Assembly (NCBI GenBank): GCA_016716405.1
Contig: JADJWK010000001.1
Location: forward strand, 2,666,001-2,730,000
Length of the DNA stretch: 64,000 bases
Direction of reading: 5' to 3'
From: Candidatus Melainabacteria bacterium
GTDB lineage: Bacteria > Cyanobacteriota > Vampirovibrionia > Obscuribacterales > Obscuribacteraceae
Part shown: positions 27,352-36,480 of the stretch, piece by piece
Layout: every line of letters starts with the position of its first letter
How positions within the stretch are numbered: the stretch's first letter is position 1
The notes under the pieces: generated by a model
The model's database searches: none
What the model saw: the letters and a program-made list of their open reading frames with translations, nothing else
What the model was told of the DNA's origin: nothing
Program-made: the position numbers and the translations under genes

Positions 27352-30300
27352 TCAGCCGTCCAGCTCGTCTTCTTCGTCGAATTCGTTGACTGCGGCATCC
27401 TGAGGTCTGGCTGCCGCCTGGTCCGGACGCGGTTGCGGCTGCCCCGTCTGTTGGAGCGGGGTGCTGGCAGTGGAGCGGATCGACTGGATATGGGGATACT
27501 TGCTCTGTTGAGGCTGCTGGGGCTGCTGGGGCTGCTGGGAAGAGAAACTCTGCTGCCCTGGATATGCCGCTCCTGGAGCCGGCTGACCTGGAGCCGGCTG
27601 ACCTGGAGCCGGCTGTCCTGGAGCCGGCTGTCCTGGATATGCTTGACCTGGAGCCGGCTGACCTGGAACCGGCTGACCTGGAGCCGGCTGACCTGGAACC
27701 GGCTGGCCTGGAACCGGCTGACCTGGAACCGGCTGACCTGGAACCGGCTGGCCTGGAACCGGCTGACCTGGAACCGGCTGACCTGGAACCGGCTGACCTG
27801 GAACCGGCTGAGCTGGATATGCTTGAGGCGGTGCTGCCGATAGCGGTCTTGGCGGAGGAGGCGGTGGAGCTCCAGGCTCTCTGGGCAATTGCAGGGTTCT
27901 CTCCCCGGGTGGTCTGGGTGGAGGCGCCTGGTTTGACGGGTTCAGAGGCGGTTGTACCGGCATCCTCTGATTAGCGGTGGCCGGCGTCGGAGCGCCTGTC
28001 GGTCTCTGATTCGCGGTAGGCGGCAGTTGCGGAGTCAGTTGCTGTTGTGGCACCGGCTGAGGCGGGGATTGTTGTGGCACCGGCTGAGGCGGGGATTGTT
28101 GCTGCGCCGGCTGAGGCGGGGATTGTTGTGGCGCCGGCTGAGGCGGGGATTGTTGTGGCACCGGCTGCGGCGGGGATTGTTGTTGAGCCGGCTGCGGCGG
28201 GATCTGTTGTTGAGCACCGGGGGCGGTGGCTGCCCGTGGTGTCGAATCTTGCATGCTTCTTATGACGGCGGCGAAAATCTCGACCAGGAAAGGATCCCAC
28301 TGCTTGCCTGCGCCTACTTGCAGAGCTTGCATGGCCTCTTCATGGCTCATGGCGTCCCGATATGGTCTGGCGCTGATCATGGCGTGGTAAGAATCGACGA
28401 TGGCGACGATTCTAGCCGGCAGAGGAATCTCCTCTCCTTTGAGTCCTCTGGGATAGCCAGTTCCGTCCCATCTTTCGTGATGGTTCTCCAGAATCTCGCA
28501 GATGTCCCGGAGAGCCCTCACCGGTCTCAGAAGCTGCGCACCGAGGACCGGGTGCTGGTTGACCATCTCTCTTTCTTTCTCGGAGAGAGAGCCTTCCTTC
28601 TCGATGATTTCTTGCGGGAGCTTCAGAACCCCGACATCATGAAGGAGACCGGCTACCCTTATCTGTTCGACTTGCTGGCCGGACAGCCCCATGACCTTGG
28701 CGAGAAGCTCGCTCATGCGGGCCACTTCCAGGTGGTGTTGCTTGTTATAATCCGAGCGTGCATAAAGAGATGCCGCCAGAGTTTTGACCATCTCGACGAC
28801 TTCCGGGACCAGCTCTTCCTGCTGACGTGCTTCCTCCGAGATCTCCGGCGCTTTGAAGTCCGTCTCGGCGCCGGTGGCCGAAAGGTCGCGAGCGATCTCT
28901 GCCGTGGTCTTGCTCGTCTCTTTCGAAGGAACGCTCTCGAACATCAGGTCGGCGGCAGTGTGCACCTGGTTTCTGCCGAGACGCTTGGAGAGGTAAAGAG
29001 CTTTGTCGGCCAGATCCAGCAGTTGCTGCTGTTGCTCGGCGTCATCAGGAAAGGAGGCGACGCCGAAACTTCCTGTGACATTGATCTCGATGTCCTCGTG
29101 GTTGATGGTGAGTTGCTGGAGGGCGTTGCGGATACGCTCTGCCACCACCACCGCTCCTTCTTGATTGATCTCCGGGAGGACCAGGAGGAACTCCTCGCCG
29201 CCATAGCGGACCGGTATATCGACGTCCCGGCAATTGCTCTTGATCAGCCTGGCCACTGTCTTGAGGACTGTATCTCCGGCCGGGTGCCCGTAGGAGTCGT
29301 TGATCGATTTGAAGTGATCGACGTCGAGCATGATGACCGAGGCATGGCGTTGATATCGTTCGGCCATCTTGAGCTGCTCGGCAAGCTTCTCCTGACCGAC
29401 CCTGTGGTTGAAGAGACCGGTGAGACCGTCGGTGGTGGCTTGTCTCTGCACCCTCGCGTAGAGGCGAGCGTTCACTACACCGGCTGCGACCTGGTCGGCC
29501 ACCGATTTCATGAACATCTCGTTGATGCGGCTCCAGCTCGCTTTCATAGCGCAGCGATAGCCGCAGAGAATCCCCAGGAGCTTCTGCTCGTAATTGATCG
29601 GAACATAGAAAAGGGACTTGACAGGGAATCCTGAGAGGGCGCCGCGCTTGAAAGGAATTACTTTGCGGTCGTTGGCCACGTCGTTGGCGATCACTGTCTG
29701 GTCGGCGTCGAAATTCTCGCGGAAGATTCGCAGAGTCTCGAGGTCCTTGTCGCGGTCGACGACCCGGTAGTCTTTCTCCGTGAAATAATCGGCTCTAATA
29801 GTATCTTCCTGCTCTTCCTCGCTGGGAAGGACGATGAAACAGCAGTCGAGGGCGAACCATCCGGAGAGCGCTTCGAGCATTTCTTTGAGGTTGCTCTCTA
29901 TATCGAAAGAGCTCCGGATGATATTGCTTATACGGTGGAGCAAATTGTCCTGGTTGCGCAGGATGTCCTGCTCGCGCTGGAATTGCTGGATCTGCGCGCT
30001 CCGCTGCGCCTGGAGCTGCCGGTCGGCATTCAGCTGCTCATGGGCCTTTTCCAGGCGCTGGGCGTAGTCTTCGAGAAGACTGAGCTGCACGGAGAGCTCG
30101 CGCTCGGTCTTGCGGTGACGCAGGGATGACCGGACCCGGGCCTGGAGCTCGGTCTCGAAACATGTGTCCGGAATGCAGTCGTCCGCTCCGGCGTTGAGAC
30201 CCTCTACTCGAGCCGACGGAGTGTTCTCGGTGACTATGAGAATTACCGGTATATGCTTCCATTTTTCGCTGTTCTTGAGGACCGAGCAGAAACCGATTCC

Positions 30301-31044
30301 GGTGGTGCCATCAATGCCGTTATCGAGAAGAATGATATCGACGTGCTCTTCTTCCAGCATCTCGAGCGCTCGCTCGCTGGTATCGGCTTCGAGGACGCTG
30401 TAAGCCTTGCCGAGCACTCTGCCGAAACGCCGCCTGGCAAGCCTGTCCGAATGCACGATCAGAACCTGATAAAGATCCAGGCGCTCGCCCTCGCTCCGGC
30501 TCGTCGCGTCGATGGCAGTGCCGATAATGCCTTTCTGTGTGGCGAGATGCTCGCCCATGAGACGTAATGTTATGAGATCCTGATTCTCGATCTCCCTCGA
30601 GGCATCGAAGGAGAGGACCCTGATCATGCCTCTCACCTGCCCGTCGCCTTCGGGGGTGTCGATGATCGGCACGATGGCGTAAGGTAGCCCCCTGGCCTCG
30701 GTGGGATCGTCGTCGTCCACTCGATCGGCCAGATCCTCGGGGGAATAGCAGCGGCCTATCCAGGCATGTCTGGTGGTGACAATCTTCTGGGCAAGCAAGG
30801 TGTTTGCCACCGTCAACGGTTGCTTGTGCTCGTCTGTGAGGCTTCCTACGAAGTCGCTGGGCTCATCGTCATTGTCGGCGGAAAAGGAGGCCACATTGGT
30901 GATTTCGTGACCGCTCACCAGATCGATGAAGGCATAGTCGAAGCCCAGGACTTGACATATGTGCCGGCGGACGGCATCGAGAGACTCTTCCTTCGGCCGG
31001 TCGGAGTCCGGGTTTCCGTTTTCGGTATTGCCTTTATTGGCCAT
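27352..31044 (-). CDS. multidomain c-di-GMP enzyme: receiver, GAF, GGDEF and HD-GYP with Pro/Gln repeat tail
   Basis: A 1,230-residue cytoplasmic protein. Order: N-terminal GAF-like region (about 15-185); receiver domain (about 193-310) with phospho-acceptor D241; coiled coil (310-370); GAF (about 375-530); GGDEF domain with GGEEF at 615-619 and an RxxD inhibitory site five residues before it; HD-GYP domain (about 745-925) with H802-D803 and DGTGYPRGL. Residues about 935-1230 are low-complexity Pro/Gln with two repeat families. Both cyclase and phosphodiesterase motifs look intact, so it may make and break c-di-GMP according to its sensor inputs. No histidine kinase is adjacent. Confidence 0.9.
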   Translation of the reverse strand: MANKGNTENGNPDSDRPKEESLDAVRRHICQVLGFDYAFIDLVSGHEITNVASFSADNDDEPSDFVGSLTDEHKQPLTVANTLLAQKIVTTRHAWIGRCYSPEDLADRVDDDDPTEARGLPYAIVPIIDTPEGDGQVRGMIRVLSFDASREIENQDLITLRLMGEHLATQKGIIGTAIDATSRSEGERLDLYQVLIVHSDRLARRRFGRVLGKAYSVLEADTSERALEMLEEEHVDIILLDNGIDGTTGIGFCSVLKNSEKWKHIPVILIVTENTPSARVEGLNAGADDCIPDTCFETELQARVRSSLRHRKTERELSVQLSLLEDYAQRLEKAHEQLNADRQLQAQRSAQIQQFQREQDILRNQDNLLHRISNIIRSSFDIESNLKEMLEALSGWFALDCCFIVLPSEEEQEDTIRADYFTEKDYRVVDRDKDLETLRIFRENFDADQTVIANDVANDRKVIPFKRGALSGFPVKSLFYVPINYEQKLLGILCGYRCAMKASWSRINEMFMKSVADQVAAGVVNARLYARVQRQATTDGLTGLFNHRVGQEKLAEQLKMAERYQRHASVIMLDVDHFKSINDSYGHPAGDTVLKTVARLIKSNCRDVDIPVRYGGEEFLLVLPEINQEGAVVVAERIRNALQQLTINHEDIEINVTGSFGVASFPDDAEQQQQLLDLADKALYLSKRLGRNQVHTAADLMFESVPSKETSKTTAEIARDLSATGAETDFKAPEISEEARQQEELVPEVVEMVKTLAASLYARSDYNKQHHLEVARMSELLAKVMGLSGQQVEQIRVAGLLHDVGVLKLPQEIIEKEGSLSEKEREMVNQHPVLGAQLLRPVRALRDICEILENHHERWDGTGYPRGLKGEEIPLPARIVAIVDSYHAMISARPYRDAMSHEEAMQALQVGAGKQWDPFLVEIFAAVIRSMQDSTPRAATAPGAQQQIPPQPAQQQSPPQPVPQQSPPQPAPQQSPPQPAQQQSPPQPVPQQSPPQPVPQQQLTPQLPPTANQRPTGAPTPATANQRMPVQPPLNPSNQAPPPRPPGERTLQLPREPGAPPPPPPRPLSAAPPQAYPAQPVPGQPVPGQPVPGQPVPGQPVPGQPVPGQPVPGQPVPGQPAPGQPVPGQPAPGQAYPGQPAPGQPAPGQPAPGQPAPGAAYPGQQSFSSQQPQQPQQPQQSKYPHIQSIRSTASTPLQQTGQPQPRPDQAAARPQDAAVNEFDEEDELDG
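27572..27824 (+). repeat. 15-bp tandem repeat coding for PGQPV/PGQPA units
   Basis: About 17 near-identical copies of a 15-base unit (CTGGAACCGGCTGAC on this strand) within the 3' end of the signalling gene, translating on the minus strand to PGQPV or PGQPA pentads. The units differ only in a few positions, two of them replaced by PGQAY- or PGAAY-like variants. Confidence 0.9.
28050..28212 (+). repeat. 27-bp tandem repeat coding for QQSPPQPVP units
   Basis: Six copies of a 27-base unit beginning GGCACCGGCTGAGGCGGGGA, giving nine-residue QQSPPQPVP/QQSPPQPAQ repeats in the same protein. They lie upstream of the 15-bp array in the direction of translation and are separated from it by about 75 non-repeat residues. 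Confidence 0.85.
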
Positions 31045-31249
31045 GTTCTCTCAGCGCTTTGAAAGCCACACACTACTTGAGTCTAACAGAGTTATTAACG
31101 TCTTCTCAAGCTTTATTCGTGTTATTGGATCAAACAGCCGGTGGGCAATTTACAACTCGTTTACGGTTTTATATCGAAGCTATATCTTTTGCGCATCTCG
31201 GGCTGCGCCGAGGGCGCCGGTGCTGCTATGCTTTTCCAGGAGACCCATC

Positions 31250-31903
31250 ATGAAACCACGACCCCTAAAGCCTGGCTCGGATGTACTTCAAGCCGGTATC
31301 GACCATCCCGATGCCGCTCTGTCGCCGGCTTTCTTCACCGGCTCCACCCTCGAGGTAGCCCGGAGTCTCCTGGGAGTGATCCTGCACCGGCGTCTTCCGG
31401 ACGGCTCCCTGTGCAAGGGCGCAATCGTGGAGGTGGAGGCTTATACCCAGGATGATCCGGCATGTCATGCTTTCAAGGGGCGCACCCGGCGCTGTCAGGT
31501 GATGTTCGGTCCCCCTGGATTCTCCTACGTCTACTTTATCTATGGTATGTACCACTGCCTCAATGTCGTCACCGAAGCCGAAGGGCAGGCGGGAGCGGTG
31601 CTCATTCGTGCAGTGGCGGGCGAGGGCACCAGCGGACCGGGAAGGCTCTGCAGGCAATGGAGCATCGATAGAAGTCATAACGGACTCGATTTGAGGATCC
31701 CTGACTCGCCTCTCTGGCTCACTGCAGGCTCCCCTGTACAGGACGAGGATGTGCTGATCACGCCGCGCATCGGGCTTTCGGTAGGCACCGACAGGCTCTG
31801 GCGGTTCGCCGTCAAGGGACATCCGGCGGTTTCGGGACCGAAAGTGGTTCGAGCCGAGCCTCGCCGAAGACCCTCGCGCTCAGGCGACGGAGGGCGTAAT
31901 TGA
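31250..31903 (+). CDS. mpg: 3-methyladenine DNA glycosylase (AAG/MPG family)
   Basis: A 217-residue protein from the ATG at 31250, chosen for the CCAGGAGA ribosome site at 31236-31243; the frame runs further upstream without support. FFTGSTLEVARSLLGVIL, VEVEAYTQDDPACHAF and MFGPPGFSYVYFIYGMYHCLN are diagnostic of the AAG family, with the catalytic Glu in EVEAY. It excises alkylated and deaminated purines. Its stop overlaps the TTG start of the VanZ-like gene. Confidence 0.93.
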   Translation: MKPRPLKPGSDVLQAGIDHPDAALSPAFFTGSTLEVARSLLGVILHRRLPDGSLCKGAIVEVEAYTQDDPACHAFKGRTRRCQVMFGPPGFSYVYFIYGMYHCLNVVTEAEGQAGAVLIRAVAGEGTSGPGRLCRQWSIDRSHNGLDLRIPDSPLWLTAGSPVQDEDVLITPRIGLSVGTDRLWRFAVKGHPAVSGPKVVRAEPRRRPSRSGDGGRN

Positions 31904-32322
31904 GAAGGCTTCTCTCCAGTTCGGTTTTCAGATGGGGTCTGGTTTGTCTCTGGATGCTGGTTATCTTTTTGTTCTCGCATCAGCCCTATTCGGGCCGGAT
32001 TACCGAAGAGTATCTGGGCGGTTTTAACGTGCCCATCCGCAAACTCGGGCATCTGACCGAGTATTTCGTTTTATTCCTGCTCGTCCACTGGGCCATGATC
32101 TCGCCCCGCGATCCCGGTGATCAGAAGCATGGAAGCGCGAAGTTCTTTGTCATTCCGGCTGTCATTGCGGTGCTCTATGCCATGAGCGACGAGCTCCACC
32201 AGCACTTCGTGGCCGGGCGAAGCGCCTCGGTATCGGACGTGCTGGTGGACGCCACGGGTGTGCTGATGGCTGTCATCGCCCTGAAGCTTTATCGCCGCTG
32301 GAAGCTTTTAACTGATACCTGA
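31900..32322 (+). CDS. VanZ-like membrane protein
   Basis: A 140-residue protein with a TTG start that overlaps the mpg stop (AATTGAG). About four membrane helices. KLGHLTEYFVLFLL and SDELHQHFVAGRSASVSDVLVD match the VanZ family core. VanZ confers low-level teicoplanin resistance in enterococci; the role of the many homologues in other bacteria is unknown. A small hairpin (CCTGAT/ATCAGG) covers the stop codon. Confidence 0.82.
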   Translation: MRRLLSSSVFRWGLVCLWMLVIFLFSHQPYSGRITEEYLGGFNVPIRKLGHLTEYFVLFLLVHWAMISPRDPGDQKHGSAKFFVIPAVIAVLYAMSDELHQHFVAGRSASVSDVLVDATGVLMAVIALKLYRRWKLLTDT

Positions 32323-32445
32323 TGCGATATCAGGGGATTGAACATCTAATCGATACACCGTGGTCTTGCTTCCGCTGAGCGCTTGCTTATCTCTTTAAAT
32401 GGGTAGGTTTTAGAAGAGATAAGATCGGGTCGGGGGCGCTCCTCG

Positions 32446-33333
32446 GTGTATATCGTCATCGCGCTGATCGCGGCTTTCGCATATGCCCTCCAGGGCACCC
32501 TCATGGCGTCTTTCTACCGGAAAATGGACACTCTTTCGGTGGTGGCTTACCGGGGGCTGGCCATCGGTCTTGCCACCCTGCCCCTGCTCTTTTCCCTGAA
32601 GGCGTCGGACTTTGCCACGGTTCCCTCGATTATGGGCTCGATTCTTGTATGCTCGGTAGTGGCCGCCTGCGGCAACTGGTTTATCGCCAATGCCGTCTGC
32701 CGGCTGCCTGTGGGCATTGCCAGCGCTCTTTTCGACAGCTTCCGGACCGTCACCGCCATCGCCCTTGCCATATTTTTCCTGGGCGAGATGCTCAACGGCA
32801 TTCAGTTCGCTTTCATAGGAGCGCTGCTCGCTTGCGTGGTCACGCTCTGTCTCTGCAAAAAGAGCCCCGGAAACGAGCCTCTGCCGCCGGCGCTTCTTTT
32901 CACCGGCATCGCTTTCGCCCTGGCATCGGGGGTAAGCCTGGGCTGTGCCATGGGTATGATCGGGGCGACTTCTCGCGCCACCCATCCGCTCCTCATCGTT
33001 TTTCTCTGGGAGCTCACCATCGGTCTGGTGGCCATGGGCGGCGCCTTCGCCCGGGGCAAGCTCAAAGGCGGGGTCATGGAAGGCTTTTCGCCGATATCTC
33101 TGAAGGACTTCGGGCGCGTTGTTCTATGCAGCTCGCCGACGATCATCGGCACAGCCGGCTATGCTTTTGCCGCCAAGCTCGGCTCCATCGCCGTAGTCTC
33201 GGCGGTGCTCTCCGCCGGCAGTGTAATCGCGGCGCTCATCGCTTTCTTGCTCTATCGCGAGCGTCTGACCTCCACGCAGTACGCCATGATCGCTCTATGC
33301 TGCACGGCAATCGCCGGGCTGAATCTGGTTTGA
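32446..33333 (+). CDS. EamA/DMT-family transporter
   Basis: A 295-residue protein with about ten hydrophobic helices in two repeats, typical of EamA permeases, starting at a GTG (32446). The end of the second half (AKLGSIAVVSAVLSAGSVIAALIAFLLYRERLT) is characteristic. The substrate cannot be predicted. It is convergent with the degraded prepilin genes, 17 bases from the last of them. Confidence 0.88.
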   Translation: MYIVIALIAAFAYALQGTLMASFYRKMDTLSVVAYRGLAIGLATLPLLFSLKASDFATVPSIMGSILVCSVVAACGNWFIANAVCRLPVGIASALFDSFRTVTAIALAIFFLGEMLNGIQFAFIGALLACVVTLCLCKKSPGNEPLPPALLFTGIAFALASGVSLGCAMGMIGATSRATHPLLIVFLWELTIGLVAMGGAFARGKLKGGVMEGFSPISLKDFGRVVLCSSPTIIGTAGYAFAAKLGSIAVVSAVLSAGSVIAALIAFLLYRERLTSTQYAMIALCCTAIAGLNLV

Positions 33334-33350
33334 GACAAAAATAGACGAAC

Positions 33351-34977
33351 TCAGGGCGAGGCCACCAGTCGTTTCTGCACCTGTTGCCAGCTAACGACTT
33401 TGTAGGGTTGGAATCCGGGATTGGCTGCGAGATCGACGGTTGCCGGGTCCTGGGAAGAAGCTGGCAGATTTGAGTTGGTTGCGATATCGCTAAGAAAACT
33501 GATACTGCCATTGTTCGCATGAAGACTTTTGCCGACTATTGCACCAACGAAATCACCATTTCCGGAAATGGTGACCTTGGCATTTGGCGCATAAATAAGC
33601 CCGTCGAATGGTCGTGCGGATCGAGCTTTATGTTCAGATCCTTGGTCCCATTATAGAAAATCTGATGCTTTCTGGCATCGCCAGTGTTTACGAACTTATC
33701 GGCTTGGATATCCACGTTGCTTTGGATGAGGTGATCGAACTCGTCGGAGACAAAGATTCTGGCGGATCGCCAGTTATATTAAAGTTGTTAGGAACCTGCG
33801 TTCGTTTTGATGGAGGAGGTCTTGAGGCTTCCGGCAGGCAGGGATGTCGGAACTGAGGACGTCGGAGCCGGCGGCGCTGCCTGGAAGGGGGATACAGAAA
33901 CCGGACGACGATAGATTTGTGAGTTCGGAGCCGACGTAGAGCCTGGACCGGAGTCAGGTTGAGTTCCCGACCTGAGAGTGCCGCTGAAAATGTCGGCACG
34001 CCAAAACGTTATCAGTTGAGGGATTGGGAAACTCGCCTTCGGTAGCTATGATAGTGCCCGCCGGATTGCTGCCCGACAGTCTATCTCCGGCTGTGTTAGA
34101 AGTCAATTTCCTAGTAGCATGGAACCGTTTGTATTTGATGTTGGGACCACCGAAGTCCGTGGCCTCACTTGGCGGGTTCGTGACAGTGCCATCGCCCCAA
34201 ACCATAGTATTGTTGCCAGATCCACCCTTCCGTTGCTGACCAGTTTAACTTTGAATGACGTCCATCGACCTGTTGTCGGCATCAAAGGTATGGTCCTGAT
34301 ATGAAACTGGGTCGAATTTTGAATGATGAGTCCAGGGGGTCTACTTATCTCGTGTCATTGAATGCCAGCACATCATTTGCCACGACCGGTGCCGAGAAGT
34401 AAGGCTTAAGGATTTGCACTGGAAGAGTTTAGTATAGCTGCCATCTCAGATAAGCGCTGATACTTGTTGACAAAGCTCCTCTTTGGCTGGTAACTTCTAC
34501 GTCATGCTCTCATCGATTATCGATTGCTGGGGGCTATTGCAACTGGACTGTGTGAAGGTCCAAAATGGTCCTTTGCGGCGTATAAAGATAGAGATCCTTG
34601 CTAATCATCCAGTCAAGCGTCGCTCACCGGCGGACTTTCTAACCCTAATATAAACTGATTGTCCCTCGAAGGTACGGCTGATATGCAGTCAGGGAGCTAT
34701 TCTGATCTGCTCAGGAGCCCTCGGGAGGATCCACCAGTGAACTCCGTTCCTCCCAGGTCCCGAACTGATTCAGATCCTTGATGGCATAGTCCAGACCGCA
34801 CTCGGCGGCTGCAGAAAGCAGTCTTCTTTCTTAACCATCTTGTCCGGAGTGCAGAAGTGCATCAGGTAGAAAGGCAAGGAGCAGAAAAAGGCTTGCGAAA
34901 GGCGCCAATAGAGAGCACCGTAAACTGCAAAGCCTTCTATCCCCTTTTTTTCCCCGCCTCTGCGCATCTTGGTTCAT
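33351..34977 (-). pseudogene. degraded PilX-like prepilin gene
   Basis: Minus-strand remains of one gene in at least four reading-frame pieces. It starts at the ATG at 34977 (MNQDAQRRGKKG), has a broken hydrophobic N-terminal segment, then AAAECGLDYAIKDLNQFGTW (stop at 34711), typical of PilX-type minor pilins. A middle piece reads MVWGDGTVTNPPSEATDFGG. The last piece ends at 33351 and reads NAKVTISGNGDFVGAIVG, a motif seen in the C-terminal part of large PilX-like proteins. Between the last two good pieces the frame changes near 33595-33605. Parts of 34240-34700 are unreadable. Coding direction and pieces are seen; the family name is inferred. Confidence 0.7.
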
Positions 34978-34984
34978 CGAAGGC

Positions 34985-35648
34985 TTGTCCTCCAAGCATA
35001 TTGTCTCCTGTTCAGCTTCTGATGATGACTGAGCTCCGGTGGGTCTCTTTATTTCTAAATCGATTCTGATGCCATCAACGTATACGCCGGTGGTGATACC
35101 ATAATATCTTCCATTTTCGTCAGTTGAGAATGCCGAGAAGACTGCTGGAATACCGGATCCAGATCTTTTAGGTCCGACGACTCCTGTCAGGATGGTTTGG
35201 AAGGGTGCTGATCTCTCGCCCTGATTGTGAAGATGCGTAGGTGTTCTCCGGTTGGGCGCTTTCCTGTCAAGCACATAGTTAACGTCTTATGGCAGCACCC
35301 TCGGGAGAAGATTCCGTTCAATTCATTCTCGGCGCTGCCAGTTGTAACATGGGGTCGTTCGGATCGTTCTGGAGTCTGTTAGAAGATACGGAAGGTAGAG
35401 ATTCAGGGTATGCTGATCCGAAGTTCCTATGTACCTGGGCTGTCTAACATCGTTCTTGATCCTCTATATTGTGAACGCAGTGGCACGAGCATCCATCTGA
35501 TTAGTGAGCCTTCTCAGTGGAAAGCACGGACAACAGCATCAGCTCGGCAAGGACTGCGGTCACGAAGACCAACATCGCAGATGCCACAACAAGCTCTAGC
35601 ATCGAAACCGCCTTGTCGAGCGATTGCTTTCGTCTCTTGACTTTTCAT
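34985..35648 (-). pseudogene. degraded PilV/PilW-like prepilin gene, frameshifted at the cleavage site
   Basis: The ATG at 35648 opens MKSQETKAIARQGGF, a normal prepilin leader ending in Gly-Gly-Phe. The next bases continue the pilin only in another frame, as SMLELVVASAMLV with the conserved Glu at position 5. Loss of one TC unit near 35604 explains the break. That frame stops at 35501; a further shift is needed to read NQMDARATAFT. The C-terminal piece (about 35100-34985) reads NGRYYGITTGVYVDGIRIDL. At least three disruptions, so no full-length product is expected. Confidence 0.72.
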
Positions 35649-36276
35649 AGCTCGTTACCAAGTTCGCTCCGAACGATCGTTCGAGAGGGGTTCTGCGGCT
35701 CGGCAGGTCGTAATTCTTGCTGTCTTTCCATTGGACCGTAATTTCTACGGTAATATTATCGGATCACTCCGGGAGAAGGTCCTGACTGGTACGAGAACAG
35801 TGCCTGGTTGCTTTCGGCGAATCTTCCTTTTTGGCTTTGTCGTCCCAGTCCAGGTTGACATAGTCCATCAAGGCAGGTGGCAGGGGCGAAGCGGCGCTGA
35901 CGCTCTTCTCCAGGTTCGAGCCTGTCTCGCTCGCCATGGCTCTGTTGATCAGGACAGTGTGATTGCCCATTTTGTCGACCAGGAAAGAATACTCGACACC
36001 CGGTGCACGCATATTCGGGAGCTCGGAAAGTATCGTCCGCGCACGCTTGCTCATTTTGGCTGATGCTCGATACTCGCAATTTCTCGCAAAGAAATTGGTC
36101 AGGGCAAGAGCGATGAGAGCCCCGACGACCATGGAGACAAGAAGCTCGAGCATGTACGAGCCACGCAGATTGCGTGTCCTGCGTTTCGTCTTTGTTCTTT
36201 TTTCTGGTCTCGATCTCATTGATCCGACCATGGCCGATCCCCCGGAAGTGCCTCCGGCTAAACTCTTTGTGCCCAT
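35596..36276 (-). pseudogene. disrupted PilW-like prepilin gene
   Basis: Open from the ATG at 36276 for 170 codons, then a TGA at 35764-35766, after which the same frame stays open to 35596 (DNITVEITVQWKDSKNYDLP). The leader is long and basic, followed by RG^SYMLELLVSMVVGALIAL with Glu at position 5, the class III prepilin motif. Just before the TGA the frame reads poorly (RHCSRTSQ), while another frame gives QALFSYQSGPSPGVIR, so two compensating frameshifts are possible instead of a single nonsense change. A shortened but exported pilin of 170 residues cannot be excluded. Confidence 0.7.
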
Positions 36277-36340
36277 TTAATCTTTGCCGGCCACATAACG
36301 CAATCGCACAGGAAGGTAGAGGGGCTGGTTCGTTGCAAAG

Positions 36341-36421
36341 TGCGGCATATATTTCGCGAGAATGGCGTTTTTGCGGCATATATTGCTCAAAAAGAGGAGA
36401 ATCTGAGAAATATATGCCGCA
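36341..36421. repeat. three copies of TGCGGCATATATT, one inverted
   Basis: TGCGGCATATATTT at 36341-36354, TGCGGCATATATT at 36372-36384 and the exact reverse complement of the first (AAATATATGCCGCA) at 36408-36421. They lie in the 204-base gap between the degraded prepilin genes and the intact exported protein upstream of them. The inverted pair could form a hairpin with a 23-base loop, or the three could be protein-binding sites. Confidence 0.85.
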
Positions 36422-36480
36422 CCCTCTGCCATGGAGCGACTGCGCGCCGATCTCCGAAGGCTGAGGCGCCGGCATGGAGG

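Noticed and set aside
27564..27974. Leu/Glu/Pro repeat protein on the plus strand within the signalling gene
   Set aside because: It is the antisense translation of the PGQPV repeat array.
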